A stretch of DNA of 64,000 bases from Angiostrongylus vasorum (lineage: Eukaryota > Nematoda > Chromadorea > Rhabditida > Metastrongylidae), in assembly GCA_018806985.1 (NCBI GenBank), contig JADANN010000005.1, forward strand, positions 1 to 64,000. The letters are read 5' to 3'. This document shows, piece by piece, positions 1-12,649 of this stretch. A model generated the notes under the pieces. The model searched no databases. It had not been told where the DNA came from and worked only from the letters and a program-made list of their open reading frames with translations. How positions within the stretch are numbered: position 1 is the first letter of the stretch; the number at the start of each line of letters is the position of its first letter. A program made the translations under genes and the position numbers.

Positions 1-2430
1 GGGTGCCGCCGTCTCATCTCGACCAGGCCGATGACGTCGTACCTCGTCCTTCTTGCCTGAGAAAGTCCTCTATCGAGGACTCGGATGCAAGTGTACGTGC
101 ACTGTTGGTACGGATCGTCGCAAAGTTTTTGTGACGTAGCAATGATTGTGAACGAAAAGTTATGTTAACACTAATTTTTCTTGACTGCGCAAAAGGGCTT
201 TTGTATCGCAACTTAAAAAAAATGCATAGAGTTGGAGTTTTGGGTAGACCAGATGCTTATTCTTCGTTTGGTGTAGGACTTTCTTTTCAGATTTTAGTCT
301 TTTCTACGACTTTTTAATTTTACGCTCTACTCCACTCTTTGGGATGTCGTTGGTTTCGACTAGTTAACTTTATTTTGATAATGTAATAGGCGTTCATATT
401 TGAATACCACAACGATAAAGCCTGATAGCTTCGATCTTCTAAGACCAGTCGACCATGAAACACTTGTGGCTGTAACAGTTAGAAGATTTCTAGGTGCAGC
501 TTAATATGGGGAACTTGTACGGCTGATTGTAAGTTTTTGACGAAACCTGTTGAAATCACACTATTGCAAACAGTTAAACATAGCAGATAGAAAAACGACG
601 AACAAGCTCATCTCGGAGGGCACCTTCGTAGACTTGAATTACGCCTCACCTCCAATATTTTACAGTTGATTTGATTTGGTGAACAACCTGCGGCAATGCT
701 CTCTAGTCAAAAATCGTGGACCAAAAGGGCATAATGCCAATAGTGTGATGTTCTTCGTATTGCCTGAATCCTCAGTGGTCAGCTATAGTATGTAATGAGT
801 TTTATTGGTGCTCTCTTCCGATTGCCGACTGCTCACGGCATCACTAGTGGTGAAGTAAGATCCACTGAGATGATGAACATATTTGACATTCACCTGGACC
901 ATGTGAAACTGAGGGAATTTGATTGTGTTGCAATTATATTATTGCATTGTTAAACTAGTGTGAATACGTTTTTCGCGAGCACTGCTTTTGGACCCTGCGT
1001 TTATTCTAAACGCTTTGTTTACGTTCTTCATGACTTATTCTGGGCGTCGGAGTGCCTCGTTCTTAGTTCAGAAGCGTCATAGAGCAGTTTTCTTCATAGA
1101 GAATCTTTGCAAAAAATTGTCAATCAATTGAGAAATTTTTTGACATGACCGAAACGAGGTATAACATAAATCTCGCCCGAACGCCAGGTCACCCTCAGAT
1201 GGGTGAGGAATAATAAACCTCTGATAATAAATCACACTTGCGAAGGAAGCTTGCAAGAAACCTCATGACAGTTCGCATAAAAATCTATTGGAGCCGTCTC
1301 AACAAAGGGCAGACATTCTAAAGAAATGCTAGCGAGATAGTCGCGAATACAATATTCAGTCATTATCGTAGCTAAATCTAAAGCAAAAAGGAACTATTTT
1401 ACGACTTCTTTTTCCTGAAAAATTTACATCTCTCGAAGGTCGTATCTGTTATTGTTTGTTACGTCTTCTGCTTTATGAATTCGATGCCATTAGAACAGTC
1501 ATGTTTTCTGTACGAAGTTCGTGTTTTATCAACTATTCAACAGCGCTGTTAGAGGCGATGCGTTGATGTCACTCGTAAGAGTTTCCCCTCTCAGTCTCCA
1601 ATGCTTTGAACTGAAGCCATGTCATGGATCTCCAACTCCTACTATCGAACAGTGAAGTTATCCCACGCTTTCGATAGTTCCTCATGATCTCTGCTTATGG
1701 AAGAAGTGGACGTTGTGTTGGCACACATTTGCCGGTTATTTATCATTTTATGAAGTGTCTTTTATAATTTTCAGTTTACCTGGATTATTCTATTATAGAG
1801 ATACTCATCCCAATAATGAACTGAAGCGTATCTTTTATTCGTTTTATCTTTAATTGTTGTATAATTGCACACTGATTGTCTACATTGGTTAAAATTACCT
1901 GAAAAAAAAACCAATTATTAAGTGAACAAACTAAGAAAACGACATCGAGAAGAATCTCCCTTGAAATCAACAGTCTGAGAAGTAATTGCTGGAAGAGAAA
2001 TGCTCACACTAGGTGATTGCTCGCTGGAAGTAAATTGTTCCGAAGTGCAGTTAGTCACTTAACTGGCCTTTCACTATAACTTCCAAGTAACGTTAATTAA
2101 GCTTGATGTATCGGCTTTGAAAAACTGTAAAGTCGAAGTCTTTTGTAGGCGTACGGCAGTGGTAGGTTATCAATTTACGATCTGCTACGCGAAGCCGCAG
2201 ATGAAAAGAGGTTAGACGCTCCTCAAGAATGAGTTCCATGCAAGAAATGGATTTTTTTCTCTTCTTCGTATCACCATTTGTTCCCTTCGTTGATCTTTTT
2301 TCTTTCTTCAGTTTACATTCGAAAAGCAATCTAAATGCAGTACCATCCGGGCAATTTCTAGTGTTCATTGGAAGATATGAGGGAAACTGCGCATATTTTT
2401 GATATTATTCTAAAATTATGTTTCCCATTT
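1..2430. other. No recognisable gene
   Basis: I see no exon chain, RNA gene or known repeat here. The open frames are short, carry no motif I recognise and lack convincing flanking splice sites. There is a small perfect hairpin near the start (GTCCTC / GAGGAC around 70-85). Base composition is AT-rich as in the rest of the window. Confidence 0.5.
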
Positions 2431-2815
2431 CTTACTTGGATACTTGGGTACATGGATGGACCGTCTTCACTGTTTGTGAGGGTCCCATTATAATTTCCAT
2501 TTTTTTCAGAATCTTGTTGGTTTGGGTATTGTGGTTCTCTGGAGTCCCGAGGTCAGCCTAGCCAAAGTCTGCCACAGGTCGTCGCCACCACAGGTACTCA
2601 CCGCCTTTGCAGCTCAAAGGGAGGTTTGCCACCATGCGACTAGTTTGGTACCAGGACCGTAGTGGACCATGGTATTGGTTTACCCTTAGCTGGGCTTCCT
2701 GATGGAAACGCCGGACTCCTCAGCCTGGGAGACGCTGCCGGTGGTATGAATCCCCCCGCCGTAGATCGCAGCCCGACACCCAGCAACACCTCCTAGCCAC
2801 GATGAGGCGGTAAAC
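2431..2815 (+). repeat. Family B dispersed repeat, full-length copy
   Basis: This ~385-bp unit begins CTTACTTGGATACTTGG and ends near CCACGATGAGGCGGTAAAC. The same landmarks, in the same order (a stretch like CCCAGCATAATCTCC, a purine-rich GTCCCGAGGTCAGCCT block, GGAGGTTTGCCACCATGCGAC, and the GATGAGGCGGTAAA end), recur at about 6211, 14588, 30213, 39957 and 63213. It has no coding capacity of its own, although its frames give spurious short ORFs. It is probably a non-autonomous transposable element; I cannot name its class. Confidence 0.8.
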
Positions 2816-3554
2816 TCTTGGACGTTTCAACCATCTCTACTCAAATTTTTATGTCAGTCGAACAATTCCAGTGTTGAAGTAAATTCACCGAAGGATCATA
2901 GGCCGACATGGGCACGGTGTTCTCCGATTCATATTAGTGAAATTTTTTGATGTATTTTGTTATTCCTATTTTATTATAACGTGTCTTCATCATAAACGCC
3001 TAAGTTTGCTTAAACTTTCAAGCTCCTGCGAGTTTTTGTCGGTAAATTCATCAATGGCTTTGTGGGTTAAAAATATTTTCTATGAATTGTTTCTGACATT
3101 CGTGATGTGATCGTCAGCACCAGGAAGGAAACGCGCCCCTAGCTCAGATCATGCACGTAGCAATCGAAAACACGTGATAGCTAATGAAGTTTTCTCTAAC
3201 ATGTTCCAGTTTTGAGAGCTGGTTTTCCTTCTTTGTTGGAACAGTTTTGAACCACAGGACTTATTATTACTCTTGGGTAGTAGTTAGAGGTGATACCTTG
3301 CAATAGACACAGAGTCGTTGGTTCAATCGCGCGAACCGTTCTTCCGCTCGCAGTCTGCAAATTGTTACCTGAATTGTCCGAAAGGCTAAAAAGTTCTTAC
3401 TTAATACAACAATAGACCATGAGAAGTTATTATATGAGCCAGGATTTTTTTCCACTGATCCTTGCTAAGCTTACGATTTGTGTGGAAAACCTATCGAGCC
3501 CCCTGAAGGGTTGATCAACGCCAAACACTTTATCCTTTGTTCGTAACCATAAAA
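2816..3554. other. Unassigned intergenic DNA
   Basis: Nothing with a recognisable domain or repeat signature is visible. The 62-codon minus frame at 3267-3455 has no supporting splice sites or motif. Confidence 0.4.
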
Positions 3555-3800
3555 GGATGAAGTATAAAGCTCTCGGCGTTAACCACTCCCTGAGGGATGC
3601 GCCTTGTACTTGACTTAATTAATCGTCGTTGGAGGTGAATGAATGCGTAACTGGCTTTTACAATGACTCGCGGTGACCTACCGAGATGTATCGAGCCGGT
3701 GCTGCTATCCTCCCAGACAAGTCCGGTACCAGTTTGCGGACTCCAGAGAGATGGAAGGCTTGCTGGGCCTAGGGGGTGGGGATCGAATTTTCGGAATCCG
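3555..3800 (-). repeat. tRNA-derived SINE, 5'-truncated copy
   Basis: On the minus strand this matches the body of the SINE seen complete at 36327 and 44551: the GGGAGGATAGCAGCAC block, CGATACATC, GGTAGGTCACCGCGAGTCAT, the GAAGTCAA/CAAGGCGCATCCCTCAGGG segment and the AGAGCTTTAT end. The B-box-like GATCGAATTTTCG lies near 3783-3795, but the A-box half of the tRNA-like head is missing, so the copy is 5'-truncated or diverged. Confidence 0.75.
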
Positions 3801-4374
3801 TAATCATACATAATAGAAAATGGAGTATTTAGTGTTGTCCGCTAAATAAGAGAGCCTTTTAGAAGCCTACTACTACTACTACAGCTCATTAGAAACGTAG
3901 TTTGTTTCATTGGGTGAGTTAAAAATTCTTGAAACAGCCTAGATTAAGATTGGTTATCGATAAAACACACCAAGTCAGAGGAATAGTTTACTTTCGAATG
4001 AAAACAATCTTCCCTTCGCACTTTCTCATTTTAGTCTTTGACAGCGGTTTTTGTCAACGATCTGAATTTCAGCAATGTCCTAATTCTTTACCCACTCCTA
4101 TTTTAGGCACTCTGGATTGTAAAACGTTATTGAACACTGTGCTTAGTTTAAAAGATGGAGATGGCGTCCTGAAATACCAAAGTTACAAACCGATCAGGTA
4201 AGAGTCCATTCGATCCAATAATGCCTTCATTTAAGTTCGTTCCGGATAACTGCCGCTTTTGACGAGTTTGGATATGTCTCCATTGTAGCAGCACATTTTC
4301 TTTAATCTGTAGAAAACAAACTTTATTTTTTGTTGAAGTTTTTACAGATTCGAATTCTCTTTGATGAAGCAAAG

Positions 4375-4545
4375 GTTTTTCAGACTTCTCTGGGAGGATA
4401 GCAGCATTGGTTCGATATATCGGTAGGCCACCGCGAGTCATGTAAAGGCCAGATATGCATTATATCACCTCCAAACGATGCTTAATGGAGTCGAATGCAC
4501 GGTGCAACCCTCACGGATTGATCAGTTTGTTGTAGATTTACACAA
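4375..4545 (+). repeat. SINE body fragment
   Basis: Carries TCTGGGAGGATAGCAGCATT, then a GGTAGGCCACCGCGAGTCAT match, CCAGATATGCATT, CCTCCAAACGATGCTTAATG and a degenerate CCTCACGGATTGATCA. It lacks the tRNA-like head. A second copy in the same orientation lies directly downstream. Confidence 0.7.
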
Positions 4546-4569
4546 AGGTGAGTGTAATCAGTGATCAGA

Positions 4570-4830
4570 AATACCGTGCATTACACACGTGGTCGTTGTT
4601 TCGATCCAGTGCCTGGTCTAACCAGACCCCTCACGTCTCCACATCGTCAAGTTGCCAGCGGATTTGTCTAGGAGGATAGTAGCCTTGATTTCTTATATCG
4701 GTAGGCCCCGCAAGTCATTTCATAAGCCCGATTTGCATTCACACCCCTCTACGGTGTTATGAATGGAGTTGGATGCATCGTGTATGCCCTTGGGGGTTAA
4801 TCAAGCACAAACATTAAATACCTTTTATTC
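4570..4830 (+). repeat. SINE, diverged copy with B box
   Basis: A B-box-like GTTTCGATCC near 4598 is followed by the usual body: TGTCTAGGAGGATAGTAGCC, TCGGTAGGCCCCGCAAGTCA, a ATGAATGGAGTTGGATGCATCGTG segment and GGGGGTTAATCAAGCAC. It is more diverged than the copies at 36327 and 44551 and sits tandemly with the fragment just upstream. Confidence 0.65.
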
Positions 4831-4839
4831 TTCTTTCTT

Positions 4840-5910
4840 CATAATTCGATAGAGAGATTGTAAGCGAATGTGTTCCGGCCTTATCAAACAGAAACTGTTT
4901 TTTCATTAAGGAGTATAGATCTACATCATCTGACAACACTACCTCTTCTTATTCGTAGCCTTATTCCCATCGAATCGGTTTCTCTCCTTCGTCTCCTTCT
5001 ATCATTTGCACTTCAACCGCAACAAATCTGTTTCATCTGGGGTGAATTCAGTTCAGTTAATGTGCCAATAGTAGTAAACGAGCTTGTAGATTTTTTTTTT
5101 AATTTTTTACTTCCACCACTGTTTGTCCGTCTTTTTAAAGTACTATTAAGAGAAAACTTATAGAAAGCTGTGGTGAGCTGAGTTGTGATATACTAAGAAT
5201 AGGCTTCAAGATGAAGCAGTTACAGATGGTAAAGTTTCTATTCACAAATCAAGATATATGTATTGGATATCGGACTTGAGGAATGTTCACCACCTCATCT
5301 ATTCACCAATGATCTTTTGGATTCACTTCTTCCAGGTAAGTAAATAAAAAAGTGGTTCGAAATCTCCATGGTTTAAACGTTTTTCAAGGATGTCTATAAA
5401 TCCATGGAAATCAGGAAGCGATGCGATTTCGGATGCAAGGATTTATAAGATAGCCAAGTACGTCGTTCACTGGTTGTACTTTTGTTTTCTATCTCCATGA
5501 TTTTCACTGTCTTCTGTGAACAAGTCGAGTCGGTATTTACATAATAGGTTAACTACGAGGAAATAATACTTACTTACAGTTAACATTAGTCGCTGTCGTT
5601 CGTTTATGAAGAAGAAAAAAAAACAACAAGTAAAAGAGGGAAGAATTCATGTGGAAGTAAGATGAAAGCAGCGTAGATTTGTAGTTTTGCCTTCAGTCTC
5701 CTTATGATTCGGCGAATAAGAGATTGGTAAATTCTTTGGGAGGGGAGGGTTGGATCATACCTAAGTGTTGGACTGCAATATAGAACGAGGCATTTATACA
5801 CATTCTCTTGGTCTGCTATGCTAAGAAGCATCTTGACGTTTTCATCAGGGAGCCTAGCTGAGAATAAGCCACTACTAGAGCATCATCGGAGTTCTGGTTG
5901 CTTCTATTCA
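4840..5910. other. Unassigned intergenic DNA
   Basis: A 97-codon plus frame at 4870-5163 is leucine- and phenylalanine-rich, as expected from AT-rich non-coding sequence, and has no supporting exon boundaries. I see no known repeat or RNA gene. Confidence 0.4.
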
Positions 5911-5914
5911 CTAG

Positions 5915-6110
5915 GTGGCGAGTCCTCTGTGATCCACAGGGGAGGCGACTGCCTGTGGTGGTGACGACCTGGGGCATACTCTGGACAGGCTGACCTCGGG
6001 ATTCCAGGGAAGCACAGTGGCTAAACTAGTAAAAATTCTTAAAAAATAGAAATTTTGTTACAGCATACACAGCTAGTGAAGGCGGGCCATCCAAGTATCC
6101 AAATTGTATA
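5915..6110 (-). repeat. Family B fragment
   Basis: On the minus strand this gives the 5' half of family B: the GGATACTTGG start (as ATCCAAGTATCC on the plus strand near 6090), a diverged central block, CCCGAGGTCAGCCT and the CCACCACAGGCAGTCGCC segment. It stops before the GATGAGGCGG end. Another copy in the opposite orientation begins about 100 bases downstream. Confidence 0.75.
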
Positions 6111-6210
6111 TTCATCAGTTGATGGCTTCAAGGTGTCGTTGTCTGAAGAACGTTTCATAATCCTTTTTTCATTTGGAAGGGTCTCCCTAACCTTTTCTCA
6201 TTCTTGATAT

Positions 6211-6581
6211 TTGATACTTGAACTGCCCGTCCTCAATGGTTGTGCGGCCCCCAGCATAATCTCCATTTTTCTGAGATTTGCTGGTTAAGCCATTGTGGTT
6301 CCTTGGATTCCCGAAGTCGGCCTGGCCAAAGTAGGCCACAGGTGTTCACCACCACAAGCAGTCGCAGCCCTTGTGGATCAGAGGGAGATTTGCCACCATA
6401 CGACTTTGATAGCAGGGCGGTGGTGATCCTGGTTTTGGTTTACTCTTAGCTAGGCTTCCTAATGGAAACACCGGACTCCTTCTTAGCTTGCGAGACCTTG
6501 CCAAGGGGATGAGTCCCCCCCCGTTGTATATCGCAGCCGACACCCAGGAACACCTCCCAACCACGATGAGGCGGTGAACAG
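6211..6581 (+). repeat. Family B dispersed repeat copy
   Basis: Contains CCCAGCATAATCTCC, a CCGAAGTCGGCCTGGCC block, the CAGTCGCAGCCCTTGTGG segment, GAGATTTGCCACCATACGAC, TTACTCTTAGCTAGGCTTCC and the terminal CCACGATGAGGCGGTGAAC. Nearly full length, missing only the extreme GGATAC end. Confidence 0.8.
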
Positions 6582-6589
6582 TTAGGAGG

Positions 6590-9330
6590 CTACCTTTTCT
6601 GTAGTCATACAAAATCATTTCTGTTAAATTTAATTTAAATTGTTTAAATTTTTTTTTCAACAGCACCAGAGGAAAAATATTTTGAAAATGGGTGAATGTT
6701 AGAAGGTAAGGCAGAAATTGTTTTCTACATGTTTCATTGACAGATCAAACGATCATATCTTATGTTTTTATGTATCTATATCTCTTATCTTATAGACTTT
6801 ACATATTTCCTTTAATTGTCCATTCCACTGCTTTTCAGGATCTCCTCTCTTTTCCCAACTCTGTGCGAACTTCCCATCGTGACTGTTTGGCAATGTATAC
6901 TAGATTTGATATCACACAGAATAGAATTTACGTGCATTGGTAGTTTTTTGCAATGTTATACCATTATCTAAATTGCAAATAACATTTTAAATGACAAGGA
7001 TCGGTTATACATACGATTTATTGTCCTCCATGGAGTTAAGAAACTTCAAACGACTCTCGATCTACAGAATCGTTATATTTACTTTATTGGTCGGTATTAT
7101 TTTGCTTTAAAATTAGAGATTCTAACTGTTCTTTGGGACCACTCTAGATAGTACTGACATGGAATTTTGCACTGGACATCGTGACCTCAATGGAATAGAC
7201 CGGGAAGAAATATTACGTTTCTAGTGACCTAATTTGTTTTCGCTTCTGGAAACCTCATTACGGATTGTTGTTGTGTAGTACTTGGTTAATGCACATAAGT
7301 TCAGTTCGAATAAATTTAATAAAATGTCGTTGTGTGGGCAATTTTAAATTGCGGTGACACTAGCCCTAGCTGTTTTTCTGAGTTTCAACTTTATCGATAG
7401 CATTTGTAAAGATCTTTTCAACAATGTTTTAATGACGTTTGACCAATATCCGTCGCCTAACGGTATTCTCGTCGATCTCCAGAATAACCGCTTTGTTGGA
7501 GTGAAAGGAAATTACTGTAAAGGCAAGTTTTTTGCTCACATTATTCGTAACTTTATGGCTATTTCACCTCCTCCTGTACCAAATTCTGATCTCGTTTTTT
7601 GAACGGACCTAAGCCACAGCTTATTGGTTCTTCTTTCAAGTCTTCACAGCTTTATTCGTTCTCGATTTTAGGTCCAATTCGTTTAGTCCTTCATAAGAAA
7701 TATGGATTCATTTCATTGTAAGGAGAAGTTCTGTATGTCAGGGCTTCCACTGTAATTCTCTCGCTTTTCGGACGGATGTGTCTATACCCGAATTCAGCAG
7801 CTGGTATGTTCGTCAACTTTTTTCTTGGAAGCTTATGTTCTTACTGTTTTTCTTTAATCTTTAACAATGTTGCAAAGCATTTTCGCCCAATGCTACTAAA
7901 TAGTGGATTTATAGATCGATCGAGTTAGTAGTCCTTTCCCTCCACTGAGCGATTTCGCATGTTAATACCTATTCAGGCACCACGTGTTCGCATGACGGTT
8001 TTTTTTTCTTTTTTTTGACAGCGATCCTCATACACGAGGTTATTATAAGATTCTCATCTGGTTAATGTTTCGGAGCTATCGCATTCTGCAGAGCCGCGAT
8101 GATTTCGCTCGATTGTCCACAGCCGTTATTCATTTCGATTTGGGTATTCGTAGTCGCAGAATCGGAATTGATCTTTGATGATAAGTGGATCTAATTGTAG
8201 TTGGGATAGGTCATCAATCCAGCTCGGTTTTGAACGAATGTAGCACGAGCAGATATATTTAGTTGAAGTTTCATACCTCATATGAAATAGGTGTAGATAA
8301 CAACAACTATATTAGTGGACCATGATATTTATAATGAATTTCGAGGTTTTCCCCTGTTACAACAATATTTTTTATTAATACCTAACAGCGAAAATGACAA
8401 AGGGCATAGACTACTCAGAAAAGCACTTAAACGAAAAACAAGAACCTTTGGAAACTTCATGCATGTCAATTAGGAACAAAAATTAAAAGGGGCACGTCTT
8501 GTGGGGGCCTAAAGCAAATTCGAATATAATGTGTCAATTTTGTTAAGGATTGTTTTTCCTACTTTCTTATGTCATCTTAGTTATATGCATTGTCGTAAAG
8601 CAGTCAAGGACGTCCATCGTTTTATTTATTCTTTTCATTCATCTCTATTTTTTCCACACTCTCACATCCTTTCCCATCTGTCTTATGTTCGCTACATTGT
8701 TTAACTTTTCGACTTTTCTGCATTCTCAACAATGGATGATAATTTGAGGATGCGCCAATCCGAACTACAAGCTCTTCCTGAAAAGGAAATGGGAAGATTA
8801 GTTTTTAACAACTGACCATGAGATAAAATTCATTCATCCAGTGGTTTTTTTGCGACAAGTTCATGAATGAAGTTCTATTGTTTCAGCGCTTGATAAGAAA
8901 AAGCACGTCGTCATCGCATCCTGCTAGAAATCAGCATTACTTCTTGACTGCGCTAACAACAAGACCGATAAATGTTAGCATCTTTACGTGTCCAAAGCCT
9001 AATATAGTTCGCCAAAACTTTACTCCCAGCAGGTTCATGCCTTCGACAGAAAATACCCTTCACCCATCAAAAGAAGCATGAGTGGAGGAATAAAGGTGCT
9101 GGTACACGTGAACTTTATTTTCTTTATAAATGCCAGGTGTGCAGATATGAATAGGTAGTAATAAAATAGACATATACTTTCAGCACATGCGGTGAAAATG
9201 TAACTATTCAAACATAAAGAACTATACTGATGAAGGCAGAGTTTCCCACTAATCACTAACCGTCACATTCTACATCCAAGTTTTCGTAAGTTATCATCTC
9301 ACGTCGCGTAATTTCAGACCATATTTGTAT
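6590..9330. other. Unassigned region with one weak coding-like frame
   Basis: Mostly AT-rich sequence with T-runs and no recognisable domain. The frame at about 7354-7602 contains a stretch that reads like ordinary protein (for example TFDQYPSPNGILVDLQ followed by RFVGVKGNYCKGK), but I find no signal, domain or convincing splice partners. It could be an exon of an unrecognised gene or chance. Confidence 0.3.
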
Positions 9331-9354
9331 GCAAGGACGGAAACAGTCAATTCA

Positions 9355-9485
9355 AGCATAGGTAGGCCACGGCAAGTCGTTATATGATCCAAATATGGAT
9401 TCATTCATGCCTACGACGCTGGATGAAGTCGTCATGGATCCATTAAGGATTGATCGAGCACGAAAGTTGCATCCTTCACCTTTCA
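9355..9485 (+). repeat. SINE 3' fragment at the arm edge
   Basis: Shows GGTAGGCCACGGCAAGTC, then a diverged ATATGGATTCATTCATGC, GGATGAAGTCGTCATGGATC and AAGGATTGATCGAGCAC, the 3' portion of the SINE body. Its partner on the other arm (35630-35770) continues into a recognisable tRNA-like head, whereas here the head is not clear. Similarity between arms begins to fail in this fragment. Confidence 0.65.
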
Positions 9486-10404
9486 AAACATCGTGGTTTC
9501 TCTTCCGGTAGTATTTCAGAAATCCAACTGATTCTCAAGGTGTGAAACAAGAAGCTAAGAACTGTTGAATTATGCATGAACCTGAGATATGTGCAGTTCA
9601 TGAAGAGCCGATAAAAATGATATACACCAAACTACATTTGCATGCCACTATAGGGACAAGGTTCTTGATCGCTCAAGAACCTTTAATTACTATTGATCAG
9701 AGTGCAGAAACTCACCAGCGCAAGAAGTGCAAACTGATCACCGTCAGAACTCAGGGAAACCGCCTACCACACACGGCCCTCTTGATTCCGCCGTTCTTAT
9801 ATTGACGACTTACTAAACATAACCTTATGCGTTAAAATTCCAATTCGCCCATAGTAATGCAACAATGCTGTTGCAAGTACAATGAATTCAACAGGATTTG
9901 AGACCTACGACAAATATCGGATTTTCATCGGACTTGCAAGTGGTACAACTACGAAAAATACAGTTAGACGAGTGATTTTATACGAAGGCTTATTGGAAAA
10001 CTGGGGAAGAATGTGCATTGAATTAAAGAGAAGGCAGATCTTCATGGCAGTGGAGGGAGGTGTGTTGGGTGCTCGCTTTCATGCACATCACTTTGGAGCG
10101 TAACCAATAGAGTTGCAAGGATTGGACCTTGCTTAAATCATGTTTCAATTTTTTAAGCAAACTTCCCTCTTCAGCGGCGGTAACCAGGTAAGACTGTGCT
10201 GTGAGCTGTTGTCGTGCCACAATTTCCTTCTTCCAAAGCGTGTTCATTTTTTAGAACGAGTTTGGCGGCTATACAGTTTTTCCCTCTTTTTTACCCTTCT
10301 TTCGTTGTTGTGCTAACCAAAAAATGATTATTTTGAGGCATCAGCGTAAGCATTGATGCAGATGTTTAACAATCTGGATCGGTGAGGTGATAAACTATAA
10401 ACTA

Positions 10405-10525
10405 CAAAGCTCTCGGAGTTGATCAATCCCTGAATGATGCACCATGCACTGGACTTCGATAAACATCCATGGTCGATCCAGACAGGCAGGGCGCTTCCGA
10501 TCCCTGCGCCACCCGCGCTACCGGT
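10405..10525 (-). repeat. Rearranged SINE, internally deleted
   Basis: On the minus strand: GCGGGTGGCGCAGGGATCGGAAGCGC (A-box region), TGGATCGACC (B-box-like), then directly the SINE 3' end with ATCATTCAGGGATTGATCAAC and GAGAGCTTTGTAG. The middle of the body is deleted. The mirror copy lies at 34590-34715. Confidence 0.7.
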
Positions 10526-10564
10526 AAGGTGATATTGACTAAAATCTGCTATTTTATTGTCATA

Positions 10565-10835
10565 GTTGCAAGAACAATTGGACGTTTATGTGCATAACTT
10601 TATCGATTCAGATGCTGCAAGTAATCCATTTGTTCCTACGCTTTTGACACAACATGCAGCCACTTATTTCAGCCATGTGCGAAGTCGTTTAATTCAACTC
10701 ATTTTGAGTACACTGGAGCAGTGGAAATTTGTCACACCGTGGCATAACATGGGAGGTCGTTGCCACCGCTTCAAGCTGTTGTCTCTTTCCTGTTATTGTG
10801 TTCAAAAGTGTGTTCATGAACTGGAGGCTCCGTGA
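10565..10835 (+). CDS. Possible exon of an unidentified gene (arm copy 1)
   Basis: After an acceptor-like TTATTGTCATAG the frame reads on for about 90 codons, starting LQEQLDVYVHNFIDSDAASN and including HAATYFSHVRSRLIQLILST. A donor-like GGAG|GTCGTT sits near 10760. It looks like ordinary soluble-protein sequence but I cannot assign a family. An identical frame exists on the right arm (34283-34552, minus), so any gene here would be present twice. A chain with the frames near 12650 and 13000 is possible but unproven. Confidence 0.3.
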
Positions 10836-12649
10836 ACTGTTATCCTGTCAATTGGTTTTTGCATTCTTACCAATGAGTTCCCAACTAGTATTTAAGATTA
10901 GATGAGTAGAAGACGTCAAAGCTCTGAAATTTGCGTTAGGCTGGCGATCTCTTGCAAACATCTACTAATTCCTTACCAGCTGAAGGTATTTCAGTGCTCA
11001 CCGTTTAATCGTAATTCGTAAACGCCTTTTGCCGGTGAGCGTTGATCTTTCAATGGTCTTGTCGGTTTTATCACAATAGGAATTTCACATGCAATCAGTG
11101 TCATTCTTAACAGCTACGAGCACATTTTCTGTAAAAAAAATCATTTTGTCGCCTTGGTGGCTTATCATATCTCGTTAGCCGTCGAATAAATCTCTGTAGT
11201 TACGTGTGCTTATCGAACTCCTGGTGGTCAGCGTCCTCGTGAACCGAAAACGTTTAAAATCTGGATGTGACTTGTCCTCTGAAGTCGTTGTGGTGCTATT
11301 CTCAAATCGTTTGCAACCATAAGTTAGAGAACGACATGAACACGAGAGTTATTCCAGGATACTTCATGGAAGACCTTCAAGGCAGCCCATTGCAGTTTTT
11401 TGTAGTTAAGATGGTTGCTCTTTTCGAATTATGTGGTCGTGAACAGTTATACACAATAACACAATTTATTATTCGAACGAATTCGGGAATCCGTATTTTT
11501 TTTGGTCACAGGTCTATGTTAGGTTCTGGTGGGATCTTCATATTCATGACCATTTGGTGATGTGAGCGAAGTCTTTCTCGTAAAGTCCTAATAAATCTCA
11601 TACCCTTCTTTGTACTTGTTACGCTCAATCGGACTGTCCTACGAAAATCATCGAGATCGAAGTTACGAGCAACTACGGTGCCGAGTACACGTCGCTTTAT
11701 CGTCTACGAGTCCACGGACCTCTTTACAAATCGAGAGACATCCATTGTTCTTCGTGCTAGGGTCAACCCCTATCTGGTGAATATCCGATTCATACTTATT
11801 TACAACTACCATTTTTATCATTATAAATGTCTCATTATTTTGCTAAGGTACGACAGGATGAGATGACTATCCCAGCAGAAAGGCTGACAGTATCTGTGGT
11901 GAATTAGGACGCAGTAACCCAGCTCTTTTCTGTTATCTCAGCACAAGGAATTGTTGTATCGACAACTTAGTGACATGTTTTCACTTCATACTGTCTTATG
12001 CACTATCATCGTGATTTCCACGAACACTTCCATTCCAGCCATCACAATTGCTAATGCCGGTCACTTCATACACATTCGTTGTTTTCTGATCCTGTGACTC
12101 CTTGTTCTTTTTTTATTTTCGAATATTTGATTTTAACGTGCGACCCTAAATTGCCCACTTCTTTATCATAAAGTTTCGTTTTTAATGAGACGCTTTTTAC
12201 ACTATGAAGGTTTTCACCTTCATCATAAGAATAATTTATTCTTAAAAATTTCTTTAGCAGTGCTGAGTTTTGAGTTCATTCGGTTTTAGCTGGTGAACTC
12301 TTTCGAACTTATTAAAGGCAGACCGTGACTGGAAATGTTTCATTCACTTTGGAAGTCACAATACTTTGTTAGTAATGCATCGTACACGTTTTCTCCAATG
12401 GGATTGCACTTGTATGCGTACAGGGTTCTCATTATGTGAGTTTCCCGGAAATTATGAACGCAACTTATGTCTGCGGAAAAAGCTAGTGGAAAGGAAACTC
12501 TTGTGATATTAAGAAAGGATTAGTTGAATTAATTGTAAGAATAGTTGAATAGGAACCATTCGTGCTTTTAATGGTTGGAAAGTATTGTATAATGGCTGAC
12601 TACATCGTTTTTGTTGCACTTCTATTTTTCTTTACCCACACCGTACCAC

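Noticed and set aside
6240..6666. ORFs of 69 and 106 codons, and similar ones at 14686-14892, 30212-30423, 40117-40400 and 63243-63578
   Set aside because: All are translations of family B repeat copies in various frames, recur with the repeat and show no codon constraint.
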